Assembly: GCA_021204285.1 (NCBI GenBank)
Contig: JAJPZP010000252.1
Coordinates: forward strand, 1-8,234
DNA length: 8,234 bases
Origin: Lachnospiraceae bacterium
GTDB lineage: Bacteria > Bacillota > Clostridia > Lachnospirales > Lachnospiraceae
Direction of reading: 5' to 3'
The notes below the pieces were generated by a model. That model was not told the DNA's origin. It searched no databases and worked only from the letters and a program-made list of their open reading frames with translations. A program made the position numbers and the translations under genes. Position 1 is the first letter of the stretch; each line of letters begins with the position of its first letter. Of this stretch, positions 1 to 6,710 are shown piece by piece.

Positions 1-3
1 GAA

Positions 4-645
4 ATGGAGAGTCGCGAGTTAAAGATTTACTCCCCGGCTGACAGCAAGGTGGCGTTGAAGGTCATTCCGGGGCATTTTGTCACGTCGCATTCGCATATCA
101 ATTATTATGTGGATATCATGACGATGCGGACACGCCAGAACGAGGCAGAGGCAGCTGCCAGACTGCTCGCCAGAAAGTATGAGAATAATACGATTGTGGA
201 CACGATTATCTGCCTGAACGGCTGCGAAGTCATCGGCGCGTATCTGGCGCAGCAACTGTCGCAGGCCTGATTGCGGAGCATGAACGCACATCGAACGATC
301 TACATTATGTCCCCGGAGCAGGACATCAACGGTCAGATGATTCTGCGCGACAATACGAAGCCGATGGTGCTGAATAAGAACGTGGTGATTCTTTCGACCT
401 CTATCACCACCGGCGTCACGCTCGACAAGGCGATCGACAGTGTGGAGTATTACGGAGGCCGGGTGCAGGCGATCGCTTCCGTTTTCAGCATGATCACGAA
501 GGCCAGAGGAATCGAGGTTACGAGTATCTTTAGCGCGAAGGATATGGCAGGATATGCTTCTTACGATGCGAAGGACTGCCCGATGTGCAAAGCAAAGCAG
601 AAGATCGACGCGATTGTCAACGGATTTGGCTACAGCCGTATCTGA
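4..645 (+). pseudogene. Orotate phosphoribosyltransferase-like gene interrupted by an in-frame TGA
   Basis: One reading frame of 213 codons plus a final TGA (643-645) is broken only by TGA at 268-270 (codon 89). Both halves resemble one clostridial family annotated as orotate phosphoribosyltransferase or PRTase-like, recalled from memory: the first half begins MESRELKIYSPADSKVALK, and the second carries MNAHRTIYI, the PRPP-loop-like ITTG (codons about 134-137) and a C-terminal CPMC pair (codons 192 and 195). In the homologues I recall a glycine sits at codon 89, so GGA to TGA is a one-base change; CGA to TGA is also possible. TGA ends carB normally here, so a changed genetic code is unlikely. 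The acidic pair of a normal PRPP motif is absent, which I believe is usual for this family, so enzyme activity is uncertain even for the intact form. Restart at TTG 271 or ATG 280 is possible, but neither has a good ribosome binding site. The promoter and ribosome binding site lie before the window. A sequencing error cannot be excluded. Confidence 0.72.
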
Positions 646-656
646 AAAAGGAGAAG

Positions 657-701
657 AACGCCGCATGACAGGAGAAATGTTTGTTGTGCGGCGTTTTTTT
701 T
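657..701 (+). terminator. Intrinsic terminator after the phosphoribosyltransferase gene
   Basis: A perfect 9-bp stem pairs AACGCCGCA (657-665) with TGCGGCGTT (687-695) around a loop of about 21 nt, followed by an unbroken run of T from 694 to 701. It starts 11 bases after the stop codon and separates this gene from the carAB promoter. The long loop is the only weak point. Confidence 0.85.
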
Positions 702-725
702 GCATTTCCGCGTCTTCGCCGGGGC

Positions 726-755
726 TTGTCAAACCCGCGTCTCTTAGTGTATAAT
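726..755 (+). promoter_or_regulatory. Sigma-A-type promoter of carAB
   Basis: TTGTCA (726-731) and a consensus TATAAT (750-755) are 18 bp apart, putting the transcript start near 762 and giving a leader of only about 40 nt. I see no PyrR-type binding loop or attenuator hairpin in that leader, so any pyrimidine or arginine control would have to act by another route such as a repressor or the start nucleotide. This is read by eye. Confidence 0.75.
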
Positions 756-782
756 ATCGGTTTGGTAAGAAGTACTGACTCG

Positions 783-797
783 AAAGGAAAATGGTGA
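783..797 (+). promoter_or_regulatory. Split ribosome binding site of carA
   Basis: AAAGGA (783-788) lies 13 nt before the carA ATG, which is rather far. GGTGA (793-797), which can also pair with the 16S tail, lies 4 nt before it. No other in-frame start lies upstream, so ATG 802 is kept. A four-codon reading frame (ATG 791 to TGA 803-805) sits in the same stretch and overlaps the carA start codon. Confidence 0.5.
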
Positions 798-801
798 CAG
801 G

Positions 802-1881
802 ATGAAAGCGTTTCTGATTCTGGAGGATGGGCATGTCTTTGCCGGGACGAGCATCGGTTCGACCAGAGAGGCGGTCAGCGAGATCGTTTTTAACACCTCG
901 ATGACCGGCTATCTGGAGGTGCTGACTGACCCCTCGTATTCCGGACAGGCGGTCGTGATGACGTATCCGCTGATTGGTAATTATGGTATCTGTTATGAGG
1001 ACATGGAGTCCGATCGTCCCTGGGTGGACGGCTATATTGTCAGAGAACTTTCGCGGATCCCGAGCAATTTCCGCTCGGAGGACACCATACAGCATTTCCT
1101 TGAAAAATATGATATTCCCGGCATCTGTGGTATTGATACGCGGGCACTGACGAAAATCCTGCGCGAGTCCGGCACAATGAATGGCATGATCACGACGAAC
1201 GAGAACTACCAGATGGATGAGGTGATGGAGAAGCTGAAGGCCTACCACACCGGCGATGAGGTCTCGAAGGTGAGCTGCCGCGAGAAATACGTGCTGCCCG
1301 GCGACGGTTACCGCGTCGCACTGCTCGACATCGGCGCGAAGCGCAATATCGCGCGCTCACTGAATCAGCGCGGCTGCGAGGTGACAGTCTATCCCTCCTC
1401 CACGAGTGCGGAGGAGATCATCGCCGCGCAGCCGGATGGCATCATGCTGTCCAACGGCCCGGGCGATCCGAAGGCGAATGAGGCGGTCATCCGGGAGATC
1501 CGGAAGCTTTACGAGACGGATATCCCGATCTTTGCGATCTGTCTCGGGCATCAGCTGATGGCGCTCGCGACCGGTGCGGATACCTTCAAATTAAAATACG
1601 GCCATCGCGGCGGCAACCATCCGGTGCGTGACATGGAGAATGGCAGAGTCTACATCTCCTCGCAGAACCACGGCTATGCGGTCGATACGGCGAGTCTTGA
1701 TCCGGACATTGCGGTTCCGGCCTTTGAGAATGTCAATGACGGCACGAACGAGGGCCTGCGCTATGTCGGAAAGAATATTTTCACGGTGCAGTATCACCCG
1801 GAAGCCTGCCCCGGACCGCAGGACTCCGCGTACCTGTTTGACCGTTTCCTGAAGATGATGGAGGTGAAGAAGCATGCCTAA
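802..1881 (+). CDS. carA: Carbamoyl-phosphate synthase small subunit (glutaminase)
   Basis: This subunit hydrolyses glutamine and passes ammonia through a tunnel to CarB for carbamoyl phosphate synthesis, the first step shared by pyrimidine and arginine biosynthesis in the cytoplasm. The 359 residues match the usual length. The N-terminal CarA-specific domain (about 1-160) includes NTSMTGY (31-37), TDPSYSGQ (42-49) and GICGIDTRALT (107-117). The class I glutamine amidotransferase domain (about 170-352) shows LSNGPGDP (216-223), the nucleophile elbow ICLGHQ with catalytic Cys247, SSQNHGYAVD (286-295), and YHPEACPGP with His332 and Glu334 completing the triad. It is the first gene of a two-gene operon with its own promoter; its last 8 bases overlap carB. 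Nothing looks truncated. Confidence 0.98.
   Translation: MKAFLILEDGHVFAGTSIGSTREAVSEIVFNTSMTGYLEVLTDPSYSGQAVVMTYPLIGNYGICYEDMESDRPWVDGYIVRELSRIPSNFRSEDTIQHFLEKYDIPGICGIDTRALTKILRESGTMNGMITTNENYQMDEVMEKLKAYHTGDEVSKVSCREKYVLPGDGYRVALLDIGAKRNIARSLNQRGCEVTVYPSSTSAEEIIAAQPDGIMLSNGPGDPKANEAVIREIRKLYETDIPIFAICLGHQLMALATGADTFKLKYGHRGGNHPVRDMENGRVYISSQNHGYAVDTASLDPDIAVPAFENVNDGTNEGLRYVGKNIFTVQYHPEACPGPQDSAYLFDRFLKMMEVKKHA
1860..1867 (+). promoter_or_regulatory. Strong internal ribosome binding site for carB
   Basis: GGAGGTGA inside the end of carA is a near-perfect match to the anti-Shine-Dalgarno sequence and stands 6 nt before the carB ATG at 1874. It fixes that start codon and supports coupled translation of the two subunits. 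Confidence 0.85.
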
Positions 1882-4800
1882 GAATCCGGATATCAAGAAA
1901 GTACTGGTCATCGGCTCCGGCCCGATCGTCATCGGACAGGCGGCGGAATTCGACTATGCGGGTACGCAGGCCTGCCGCTCCCTCAAGGAGGAGGGCATCG
2001 AGGTCGTCCTTTTGAACTCGAACCCGGCGACGATCATGACGGATAAGGATATCGCTGATGAGGTTTATATCGAGCCGCTAACCGTGGAAGTGGTTGAACA
2101 GCTTATTTTAAAGGAAAAGCCGGACAGCGTGCTGCCGACGCTTGGCGGGCAGGCTGGGCTGAACCTCGCGATGGAGCTCGATGAGCGCGGTTTCTTCGAG
2201 AAGACCGGCGTGAAGCTCATCGGTACGACCTCTCAGACGATCAGAAAGGCGGAGGACCGTCTCGAATTCAAGTCTACGATGGAGAAGATCGGTGAGCCGG
2301 TGGCTCCCTCGCTCGTCGTGGAGAATCTGGACGACGGCATCGCCTTCTCCAATAAGATCGGCTATCCGGTCGTGTTGCGTCCGGCTTACACGCTCGGTGG
2401 CAGCGGCGGCGGCATCGCGCACAACCAGGCGGAGCTCGAGGAAATCCTCGCGAACGGCCTCAGGCTCTCCCGCGTCGGACAGGTGCTCGTGGAGCGCTGC
2501 ATCGCGGGCTGGAAGGAGATCGAGTACGAGGTCATGCGCGACAGCGCGGGCAACGTGATCACGGTCTGCAATATGGAAAATATCGATCCGGTGGGCGTGC
2601 ACACCGGCGACAGTATCGTCGTGGCACCGTCGCAGACGCTGGGAGACAAGGAATATCAGATGCTGCGAAGCTCTGCGCTCAATATTATCAGCGAGCTCGA
2701 GATCACCGGCGGCTGCAACGTGCAGTTCGCGCTGCATCCCGAGAGCTTCGAGTACTGTGTGATCGAGGTCAACCCGCGTGTGAGCCGCTCCTCGGCGCTC
2801 GCCTCGAAGGCGACCGGCTACCCGATTGCGAAGGTGTCGGCGAAGATCGCGATCGGATACACGCTGGACGAGATCAAGAACGCGATCACCGGACAGACGA
2901 TGGCGAGCTTCGAGCCGATGCTCGACTACTGCGTGGTGAAGATGCCGCGCCTGCCCTTCGACAAATTCATCAGCGCCAAACGGACGCTGACGACACAGAT
3001 GAAGGCGACCGGCGAGGTCATGAGCATCAGCGACAGCTTTGAGGGCGGTCTGATGAAGGCGATCCGCTCGCTCGAACAGCACGTGGACAACCTGCTGTCC
3101 TACGACTACAGTCATCTGGATCGCGCGGGACTCATAGAGCAGCTCGCGGTGGTCGACGACCGGCGCATCTGGGTGATCGCGGAGGCGATCCGCCAGGGTA
3201 TTTCCGAGGAAGAAATCCATGAGATCACGAGGATCGACCTCTGGTTCATCGACAAGATCGCGATTCTGGTGGAGATGGAGCAGGCACTGAAGACACAGGA
3301 GCTGACGGTAGAGCTCCTGAAAGAGGCGAAGCGCATCGAGTTCCCGGACAACGTGATCGCGCGGCTGAGCGGAAAGACGGAAAGAGAGATCCGCGATCTG
3401 CGCTATGCGAATGGCATCACGGCCTCCTACAAGATGGTCGACACCTGCGCGGCGGAGTTTGCGGCGCAGACGCCCTACTATTATTCGGTATTCGGCAGTG
3501 AAAATGAGGCGCTGGATACAAAAGATCGCAAAAAAGTGCTTGTGCTCGGCTCCGGCCCGATCCGTATCGGCCAGGGTATCGAGTTTGACTTCTGTTCGGT
3601 ACACTGCACCTGGGCCTTCGCAAAGGAAGGCTATGAGACGATCATCATCAATAATAACCCGGAGACGGTCAGCACGGACTTCGATATCGCGGATAAGCTC
3701 TACTTTGAGCCGCTGACGCCGGAGGATGTGGAGAGCATTGTGAATCTCGAGAAGCCGGACGGTGCGGTCGTGCAGTTCGGTGGCCAGACCGCGATCAAGC
3801 TGACCGAGGCGCTGATGAAGATGGGCGTCCCGATCCTCGGCACCTCTGCGGAGAACGTGGACGCGGCGGAGGATCGCGAGCTTTTCGACGGTATTCTCGA
3901 GGAGTGTCATATCCCGCGGCCGAAGGGAGATACAGTCTATACGGCCGAGGAGGCGAAGGCGGTTGCGAACCGGCTCGGCTATCCGGTACTCGTGCGCCCG
4001 TCCTATGTGCTGGGCGGCCAGGGCATGCAGATCGCGATTAACGACAAGGACGTCGAGGAATTCATCGGCATCATCAACCGCATTGCGCAGGATCATCCGA
4101 TCCTGGTGGATAAATATCTGCAGGGCAAGGAGATCGAGGTCGACGCGGTCTGCGACGGCGAGGACATCCTGATTCCGGGTATCATGGAGCACATCGAGCG
4201 TGCCGGTATTCATTCGGGCGACAGCATCTCCGTCTATCCGGCGAAGAGCATCAGCGAGGGCGTCAAGGCGACGATCGAGGAGTACACGAAGCGGCTCGCC
4301 CGTTCGCTGCACGTGATCGGACTGATCAATATTCAGTTTATCGCGGTCGGCGAGGAGGTTTATGTAATTGAAGTCAATCCGCGCTCTAGCCGCACGGTGC
4401 CCTATATCAGCAAGGTGACGGGCATTCCGATCGTGCCGCTCGCGACGAAAGTGATCCTTGGGCAGAAGATCCGCGAGCTTGGCTATACGCCGGGACTGCA
4501 GCCGGAGGCGGACTACTACGCGATCAAGATGCCGGTCTTCTCCTTTGAGAAGATCCGTGACGCGGACATCAGCCTTGGGCCGGAGATGAAGTCGACCGGC
4601 GAGTGCCTCGGCATTGCGAAGACCTTCAATGAAGCACTCTACAAGGCCTTCCTCGGCGCAGGCGTCCGTCTGCCGAAGTATCACAACATGATCATGACCA
4701 TCCGCGATGAGGACAAGGAGGAGGCTGTGGAGATCGCGAAGCGCTTCGAGGCGCTCGGCTATAATATCTTCGCGACAAAGGGCACGGCGCGCGCGCTCAT

Positions 4801-5071
4801 GGAGGCCGACGTGCAGGTGCGCATGACGCGCAAGATCGAGCAGGAGTCCCCGAACATCCAGGACCTGATCCTCGGCCATCAGATCGATCTCGTCATCGAC
4901 ACGCCCTCGCAGGGCGTCGAGCACAGCCGCGACGGCTTCATCATCCGTCGCAACGCGATCGAGACCGGTGTCAATGTGCTGACCGCGATCGACACGGCGA
5001 AGGCGCTCGTCACCTCGTTGGAGGACACGGACCACGGGAACCTGACACTGATTAACATTGCGGAGATCTGA
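1874..5071 (+). CDS. carB: Carbamoyl-phosphate synthase large subunit
   Basis: This subunit makes carbamoyl phosphate from bicarbonate, ammonia supplied by CarA and two ATP. At 1065 residues it is the full size of the family. Two homologous ATP-grasp halves are visible. The first opens with VIGSGPIVIGQAAEFDYAG, has RPAYTLGGSGGG (169-180), and carries metal-ligand positions Gln284, Glu298 and Asn300 in VQF and IEVNPR, which correspond to Gln285, Glu299 and Asn301 of the E. coli enzyme. An oligomerisation region (about 400-550) links to the second half, which starts near residue 553 with VLVLGSGPIRIGQGIEFDF and has RPSYVLGGQGM and IEVNPRSSR. From about 936 comes the MGS-like allosteric domain (FATKGTARAL, IDTPSQG), where UMP, IMP or ornithine bind in known enzymes. 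Translation is coupled to carA, and a terminator begins 16 nt after the stop. Confidence 0.99.
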   Translation: MPKNPDIKKVLVIGSGPIVIGQAAEFDYAGTQACRSLKEEGIEVVLLNSNPATIMTDKDIADEVYIEPLTVEVVEQLILKEKPDSVLPTLGGQAGLNLAMELDERGFFEKTGVKLIGTTSQTIRKAEDRLEFKSTMEKIGEPVAPSLVVENLDDGIAFSNKIGYPVVLRPAYTLGGSGGGIAHNQAELEEILANGLRLSRVGQVLVERCIAGWKEIEYEVMRDSAGNVITVCNMENIDPVGVHTGDSIVVAPSQTLGDKEYQMLRSSALNIISELEITGGCNVQFALHPESFEYCVIEVNPRVSRSSALASKATGYPIAKVSAKIAIGYTLDEIKNAITGQTMASFEPMLDYCVVKMPRLPFDKFISAKRTLTTQMKATGEVMSISDSFEGGLMKAIRSLEQHVDNLLSYDYSHLDRAGLIEQLAVVDDRRIWVIAEAIRQGISEEEIHEITRIDLWFIDKIAILVEMEQALKTQELTVELLKEAKRIEFPDNVIARLSGKTEREIRDLRYANGITASYKMVDTCAAEFAAQTPYYYSVFGSENEALDTKDRKKVLVLGSGPIRIGQGIEFDFCSVHCTWAFAKEGYETIIINNNPETVSTDFDIADKLYFEPLTPEDVESIVNLEKPDGAVVQFGGQTAIKLTEALMKMGVPILGTSAENVDAAEDRELFDGILEECHIPRPKGDTVYTAEEAKAVANRLGYPVLVRPSYVLGGQGMQIAINDKDVEEFIGIINRIAQDHPILVDKYLQGKEIEVDAVCDGEDILIPGIMEHIERAGIHSGDSISVYPAKSISEGVKATIEEYTKRLARSLHVIGLINIQFIAVGEEVYVIEVNPRSSRTVPYISKVTGIPIVPLATKVILGQKIRELGYTPGLQPEADYYAIKMPVFSFEKIRDADISLGPEMKSTGECLGIAKTFNEALYKAFLGAGVRLPKYHNMIMTIRDEDKEEAVEIAKRFEALGYNIFATKGTARALMEADVQVRMTRKIEQESPNIQDLILGHQIDLVIDTPSQGVEHSRDGFIIRRNAIETGVNVLTAIDTAKALVTSLEDTDHGNLTLINIAEI

Positions 5072-5086
5072 AATGATGATATTGGC

Positions 5087-5120
5087 GGGGACGGCGAAAG
5101 CCGTCCCCCTTATTGTTTTT
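5087..5120 (+). terminator. Intrinsic terminator of the carAB operon
   Basis: GGGGACGGC (5087-5095) and GCCGTCCCC (5100-5108) form a perfect 9-bp GC-rich stem closed by a GAAA tetraloop, followed by CTTATTGTTTTT. The T tract is on the + strand only, so it terminates carAB. Confidence 0.93.
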
Positions 5121-5121
5121 G

Positions 5122-5150
5122 TAGACGTTGACAAAATATGGGGGTATAAT
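5122..5150 (+). promoter_or_regulatory. Probable promoter of the two-small-gene module
   Basis: A consensus -10 TATAAT lies at 5145-5150. The box at the ideal 17-bp distance is TAGACG (5122-5127), 4 of 6 matches. A perfect TTGACA at 5128-5133 is only 11 bp from the -10 and so is unlikely to pair with it. Transcription would start near 5157, leaving a leader of about 100 nt before the next gene. Confidence 0.6.
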
Positions 5151-5255
5151 AAGACCATGCAGCAGATTATGAATTTACCTGGCGGCTGTAGCGCATGTGG
5201 TCATTCGGCTGGCAGGAGAGGGAAAAGCTGCGACAGGTGAAAGGAAGAATAAAAG
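5151..5255 (+). other. Leader region with a doubtful 27-codon reading frame
   Basis: Between the promoter and the next gene lie about 100 nt with no convincing hairpin or known riboswitch. A 27-codon frame (ATG 5157 to TGA 5238-5240) encodes a small peptide with a CSAC pair and a third cysteine. It has no ribosome binding site, and its ATG falls about where transcription should start. It could be a leaderless small peptide or chance; I favour an untranslated leader. Confidence 0.3.
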
Positions 5256-5600
5256 ATGCTGATATTGGACAATAGAATCACTGTAGACGAGTTAATGCAC
5301 ATTGAAGACAATACATTTTTTGATGATATGATGAAATGCGTTGTCGACATTAAAAGGGGTCTGGTTGCGGCAAACGCTGAGCTGCACGCGGATCTGGAGA
5401 CTTATCTGCTGGACAATGGTTCTGCACAGGATGATTTGTATGGCATTAACATTCTGGATGATGGAGAGATTGAGTTTGATTCCCTGATCAATCCGCCTCG
5501 CAACAGAGCGGCGGGCTTTCCAAGAGTAGGTCGATATGTAGCCGATCCCGTGGCGAGAGCGAAGATTGAGGAGGTAGTAGACAGATGGATAGTCCGGTAA
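5256..5600 (+). CDS. DUF5674-like small protein, function unknown
   Basis: A 114-residue soluble, acidic protein with no signal peptide or membrane segment. From memory it matches the DUF5674 pattern: an N-terminal strand and ITVDEL (8-13), a central VVDI then AELHADLETYLLDNGS (41-56), LYGINI (61-66), EIEFDSLINPPRNR (71-84) and a C-terminal helix DPVARAKIEEVVDRW. The function of that family is not known to me. The start ATG follows AAGGAAG (5241-5247) at a good 8-nt distance. The gene is visibly more AT-rich than carB and uses AT-ending codons more often, hinting at an accessory origin. It overlaps the next gene by 16 bp, so the two proteins are probably made together. Confidence 0.82.
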   Translation: MLILDNRITVDELMHIEDNTFFDDMMKCVVDIKRGLVAANAELHADLETYLLDNGSAQDDLYGINILDDGEIEFDSLINPPRNRAAGFPRVGRYVADPVARAKIEEVVDRWIVR

Positions 5601-5881
5601 AGTGGTGGGATATGCAGATTGGGGAACAAATCGGAAATGCGGGGAGTGAGGTCGCCAGGGCGATCCGGCGCAAAAACAAGAATGATAAGCTGGGTGCGTC
5701 AGAATTCTGCATTCATGCTATAGAAATGCTGGCATATACCAAGCAGGATCCCAAAAACGCAAATCGCAGAAAAGAGCTGTCCTATGCGCAGGAAGAAATT
5801 CTGGATTATATTCTGGGAGATAATCTCTATCATAATGACGACCGATCCATTATGAAGTGGTACGATGCTTTCCTGAGATAA
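5585..5881 (+). CDS. Small charged, probably helical protein of unknown function
   Basis: A 98-residue product that I cannot place in a named family. It begins KWWDMQIGEQIGNAGSEVA (6-24), followed by a basic stretch RAIRRKNKNDK (25-35), a helix-like FCIHAIEMLAYTKQDPKN (41-58), RRKELSYAQEEILDYILGD (61-79) and a C-terminal KWYDAFLR. It has no membrane segment, signal peptide or cysteine pair. The start is supported by AGGAGGT (5569-5575), 9 nt upstream and inside the preceding gene. The overlap and shared AT-rich composition tie it to the DUF5674-like gene. A toxin-antitoxin or other two-protein complex is conceivable from size and layout, but no sequence motif shows this. I have an uncertain memory of similar proteins in Lachnospiraceae. 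Confidence 0.82.
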   Translation: MDSPVKWWDMQIGEQIGNAGSEVARAIRRKNKNDKLGASEFCIHAIEMLAYTKQDPKNANRRKELSYAQEEILDYILGDNLYHNDDRSIMKWYDAFLR

Positions 5882-5911
5882 GATTCGCGTTTCTGAAAAT
5901 TTTTAATGCCA

Positions 5912-5925
5912 GCGGACATGTCCGC
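5912..5925 (+). promoter_or_regulatory. Perfect 14-bp palindrome, possible operator
   Basis: GCGGACATGTCCGC equals its own reverse complement. It lies in the 85-bp gap between the 98-aa gene and the peptidase gene and just after a T-rich stretch (5900-5904). No T run follows on either strand, so it is not a terminator. A repressor-binding dyad controlling the peptidase/exporter pair is the simplest reading; no confident promoter was found beside it. Confidence 0.4.
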
Positions 5926-5949
5926 CGATGAAGATATCGCTGAATATAC

Positions 5950-5960
5950 AGGAAGTGAGG
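5950..5960 (+). promoter_or_regulatory. Ribosome binding site that fixes the peptidase start
   Basis: AGGAAGTGAGG ends 6 nt before ATG 5967. The upstream in-frame ATG at 5928 is preceded only by CCGCCG and overlaps the edge of the palindrome region, so the shorter 247-residue protein is preferred. Confidence 0.7.
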
Positions 5961-5966
5961 CAAAAC

Positions 5967-6710
5967 ATGAGTATACAATTATATTTGACCAGCAGCCCTG
6001 CAGGGCAGTACCGCGAGTGGGGAAAACAGAATTATAAGGGTTTAAACCCATTGAATGATCTTGCGGGAGAGCTGAAGAAGAACTGGCGGGGAGACGCAGC
6101 CTGTCTTCTGATCGCCGCTTACCCCGACGAATATGAGAGAAACGACGCGATGGCCGCGGGCCAGGCGCGGGATTTTCAGGACAGCGGACTTATCGTCAGC
6201 CGCTTCGACGTCTGTGACGGAAGAAACGGCGAGGAAATGGCGGCGCGGCTGTCGGAGTATGATGTGCTTGTGCTGAGCGGCGGCCATGTGCCGACGCAGA
6301 ATGAGTTCCTGCGAAAGATCGGCCTTAAGGAGCGACTGCGGGACTTTGACGGCATCGTCATGGGGATCAGCGCGGGCACGATGAACTGCGCGGAGACAGT
6401 CTACGCGATGCCGGAGGAGGAGGGAGAGAGCCGTTTCACGGATGCGCAGCGCTATATTCCGGGACTTGGTCTCACCCGCTGCAACGTGATCCCGCATTTT
6501 CAGGCGATCCAGAATGACCGGGTGGACGGCCTGCGTGTGATCGAGGACATCCTGCTGCCGGACAGTAAGGGACGTGAGTTTTACGCGCTGCCGGATGGAA
6601 GCTACATTTTGCAGAGGGACGGCGCGGCGGTCGTTCATGGGGAGGCTTACCGGATAAAAGAAGGGGAGATCTGTCAAATCTGTAGAACAGGGGAGACAAA
6701 AAAGCTTTGA
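5967..6710 (+). CDS. Peptidase S51 / type 1 glutamine amidotransferase-like hydrolase
   Basis: A 247-residue cytoplasmic protein of the peptidase E (S51) fold. The family includes aspartyl dipeptidase PepE and cyanophycinase, which use a serine nucleophile in a flavodoxin-like fold. Visible marks are LVLSGGHVPTQ (101-111), the nucleophile elbow MGISAGTMNCAE with Ser135 in G-x-S-A-G, and NVIPHF with the likely catalytic His177. The substrate cannot be told: this branch is usually annotated only as type 1 glutamine amidotransferase-like, so Asp-X dipeptidase is a guess from the family. The start is chosen from the ribosome binding site at 5950-5960; a 13-residue longer form from ATG 5928 is less likely. 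Its stop overlaps the exporter start by 4 bp (TTGA), so the two are co-translated. Confidence 0.87.
   Translation: MSIQLYLTSSPAGQYREWGKQNYKGLNPLNDLAGELKKNWRGDAACLLIAAYPDEYERNDAMAAGQARDFQDSGLIVSRFDVCDGRNGEEMAARLSEYDVLVLSGGHVPTQNEFLRKIGLKERLRDFDGIVMGISAGTMNCAETVYAMPEEEGESRFTDAQRYIPGLGLTRCNVIPHFQAIQNDRVDGLRVIEDILLPDSKGREFYALPDGSYILQRDGAAVVHGEAYRIKEGEICQICRTGETKKL

Noticed and set aside
268..270. Selenocysteine or recoded TGA
   Set aside because: No convincing SECIS-like hairpin follows the codon, the position is not a cysteine in the homologues I recall, and TGA serves as the normal stop of carB and the peptidase gene.
19..1248. Open frame of 409 codons on the - strand
   Set aside because: It runs antisense through the phosphoribosyltransferase gene, a terminator, the carAB promoter and half of carA, and its product has no recognisable motif.
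5128..5150. TTGACA paired with TATAAT as a promoter
   Set aside because: The spacer is only 11 bp, too short for sigma-A; TAGACG at 17 bp is a better partner.
2108..5158. Open frame of 1016 codons on the - strand opposite carB
   Set aside because: It mirrors the codon bias of the GC-rich carB gene; the predicted product is an Arg/Asp/Leu/His-rich composition with no family features, and carB is certain.
5928..5966. Upstream start of the peptidase gene at ATG 5928
   Set aside because: No ribosome binding site precedes it, whereas ATG 5967 has AGGAAGTGAGG at a proper distance and begins directly with the first family-like strand.
5995..6006. 12-bp palindrome GCCCTGCAGGGC
   Set aside because: It lies inside the peptidase coding region, encoding part of SSPAGQ; a palindrome of this length by chance in coding sequence is not remarkable.
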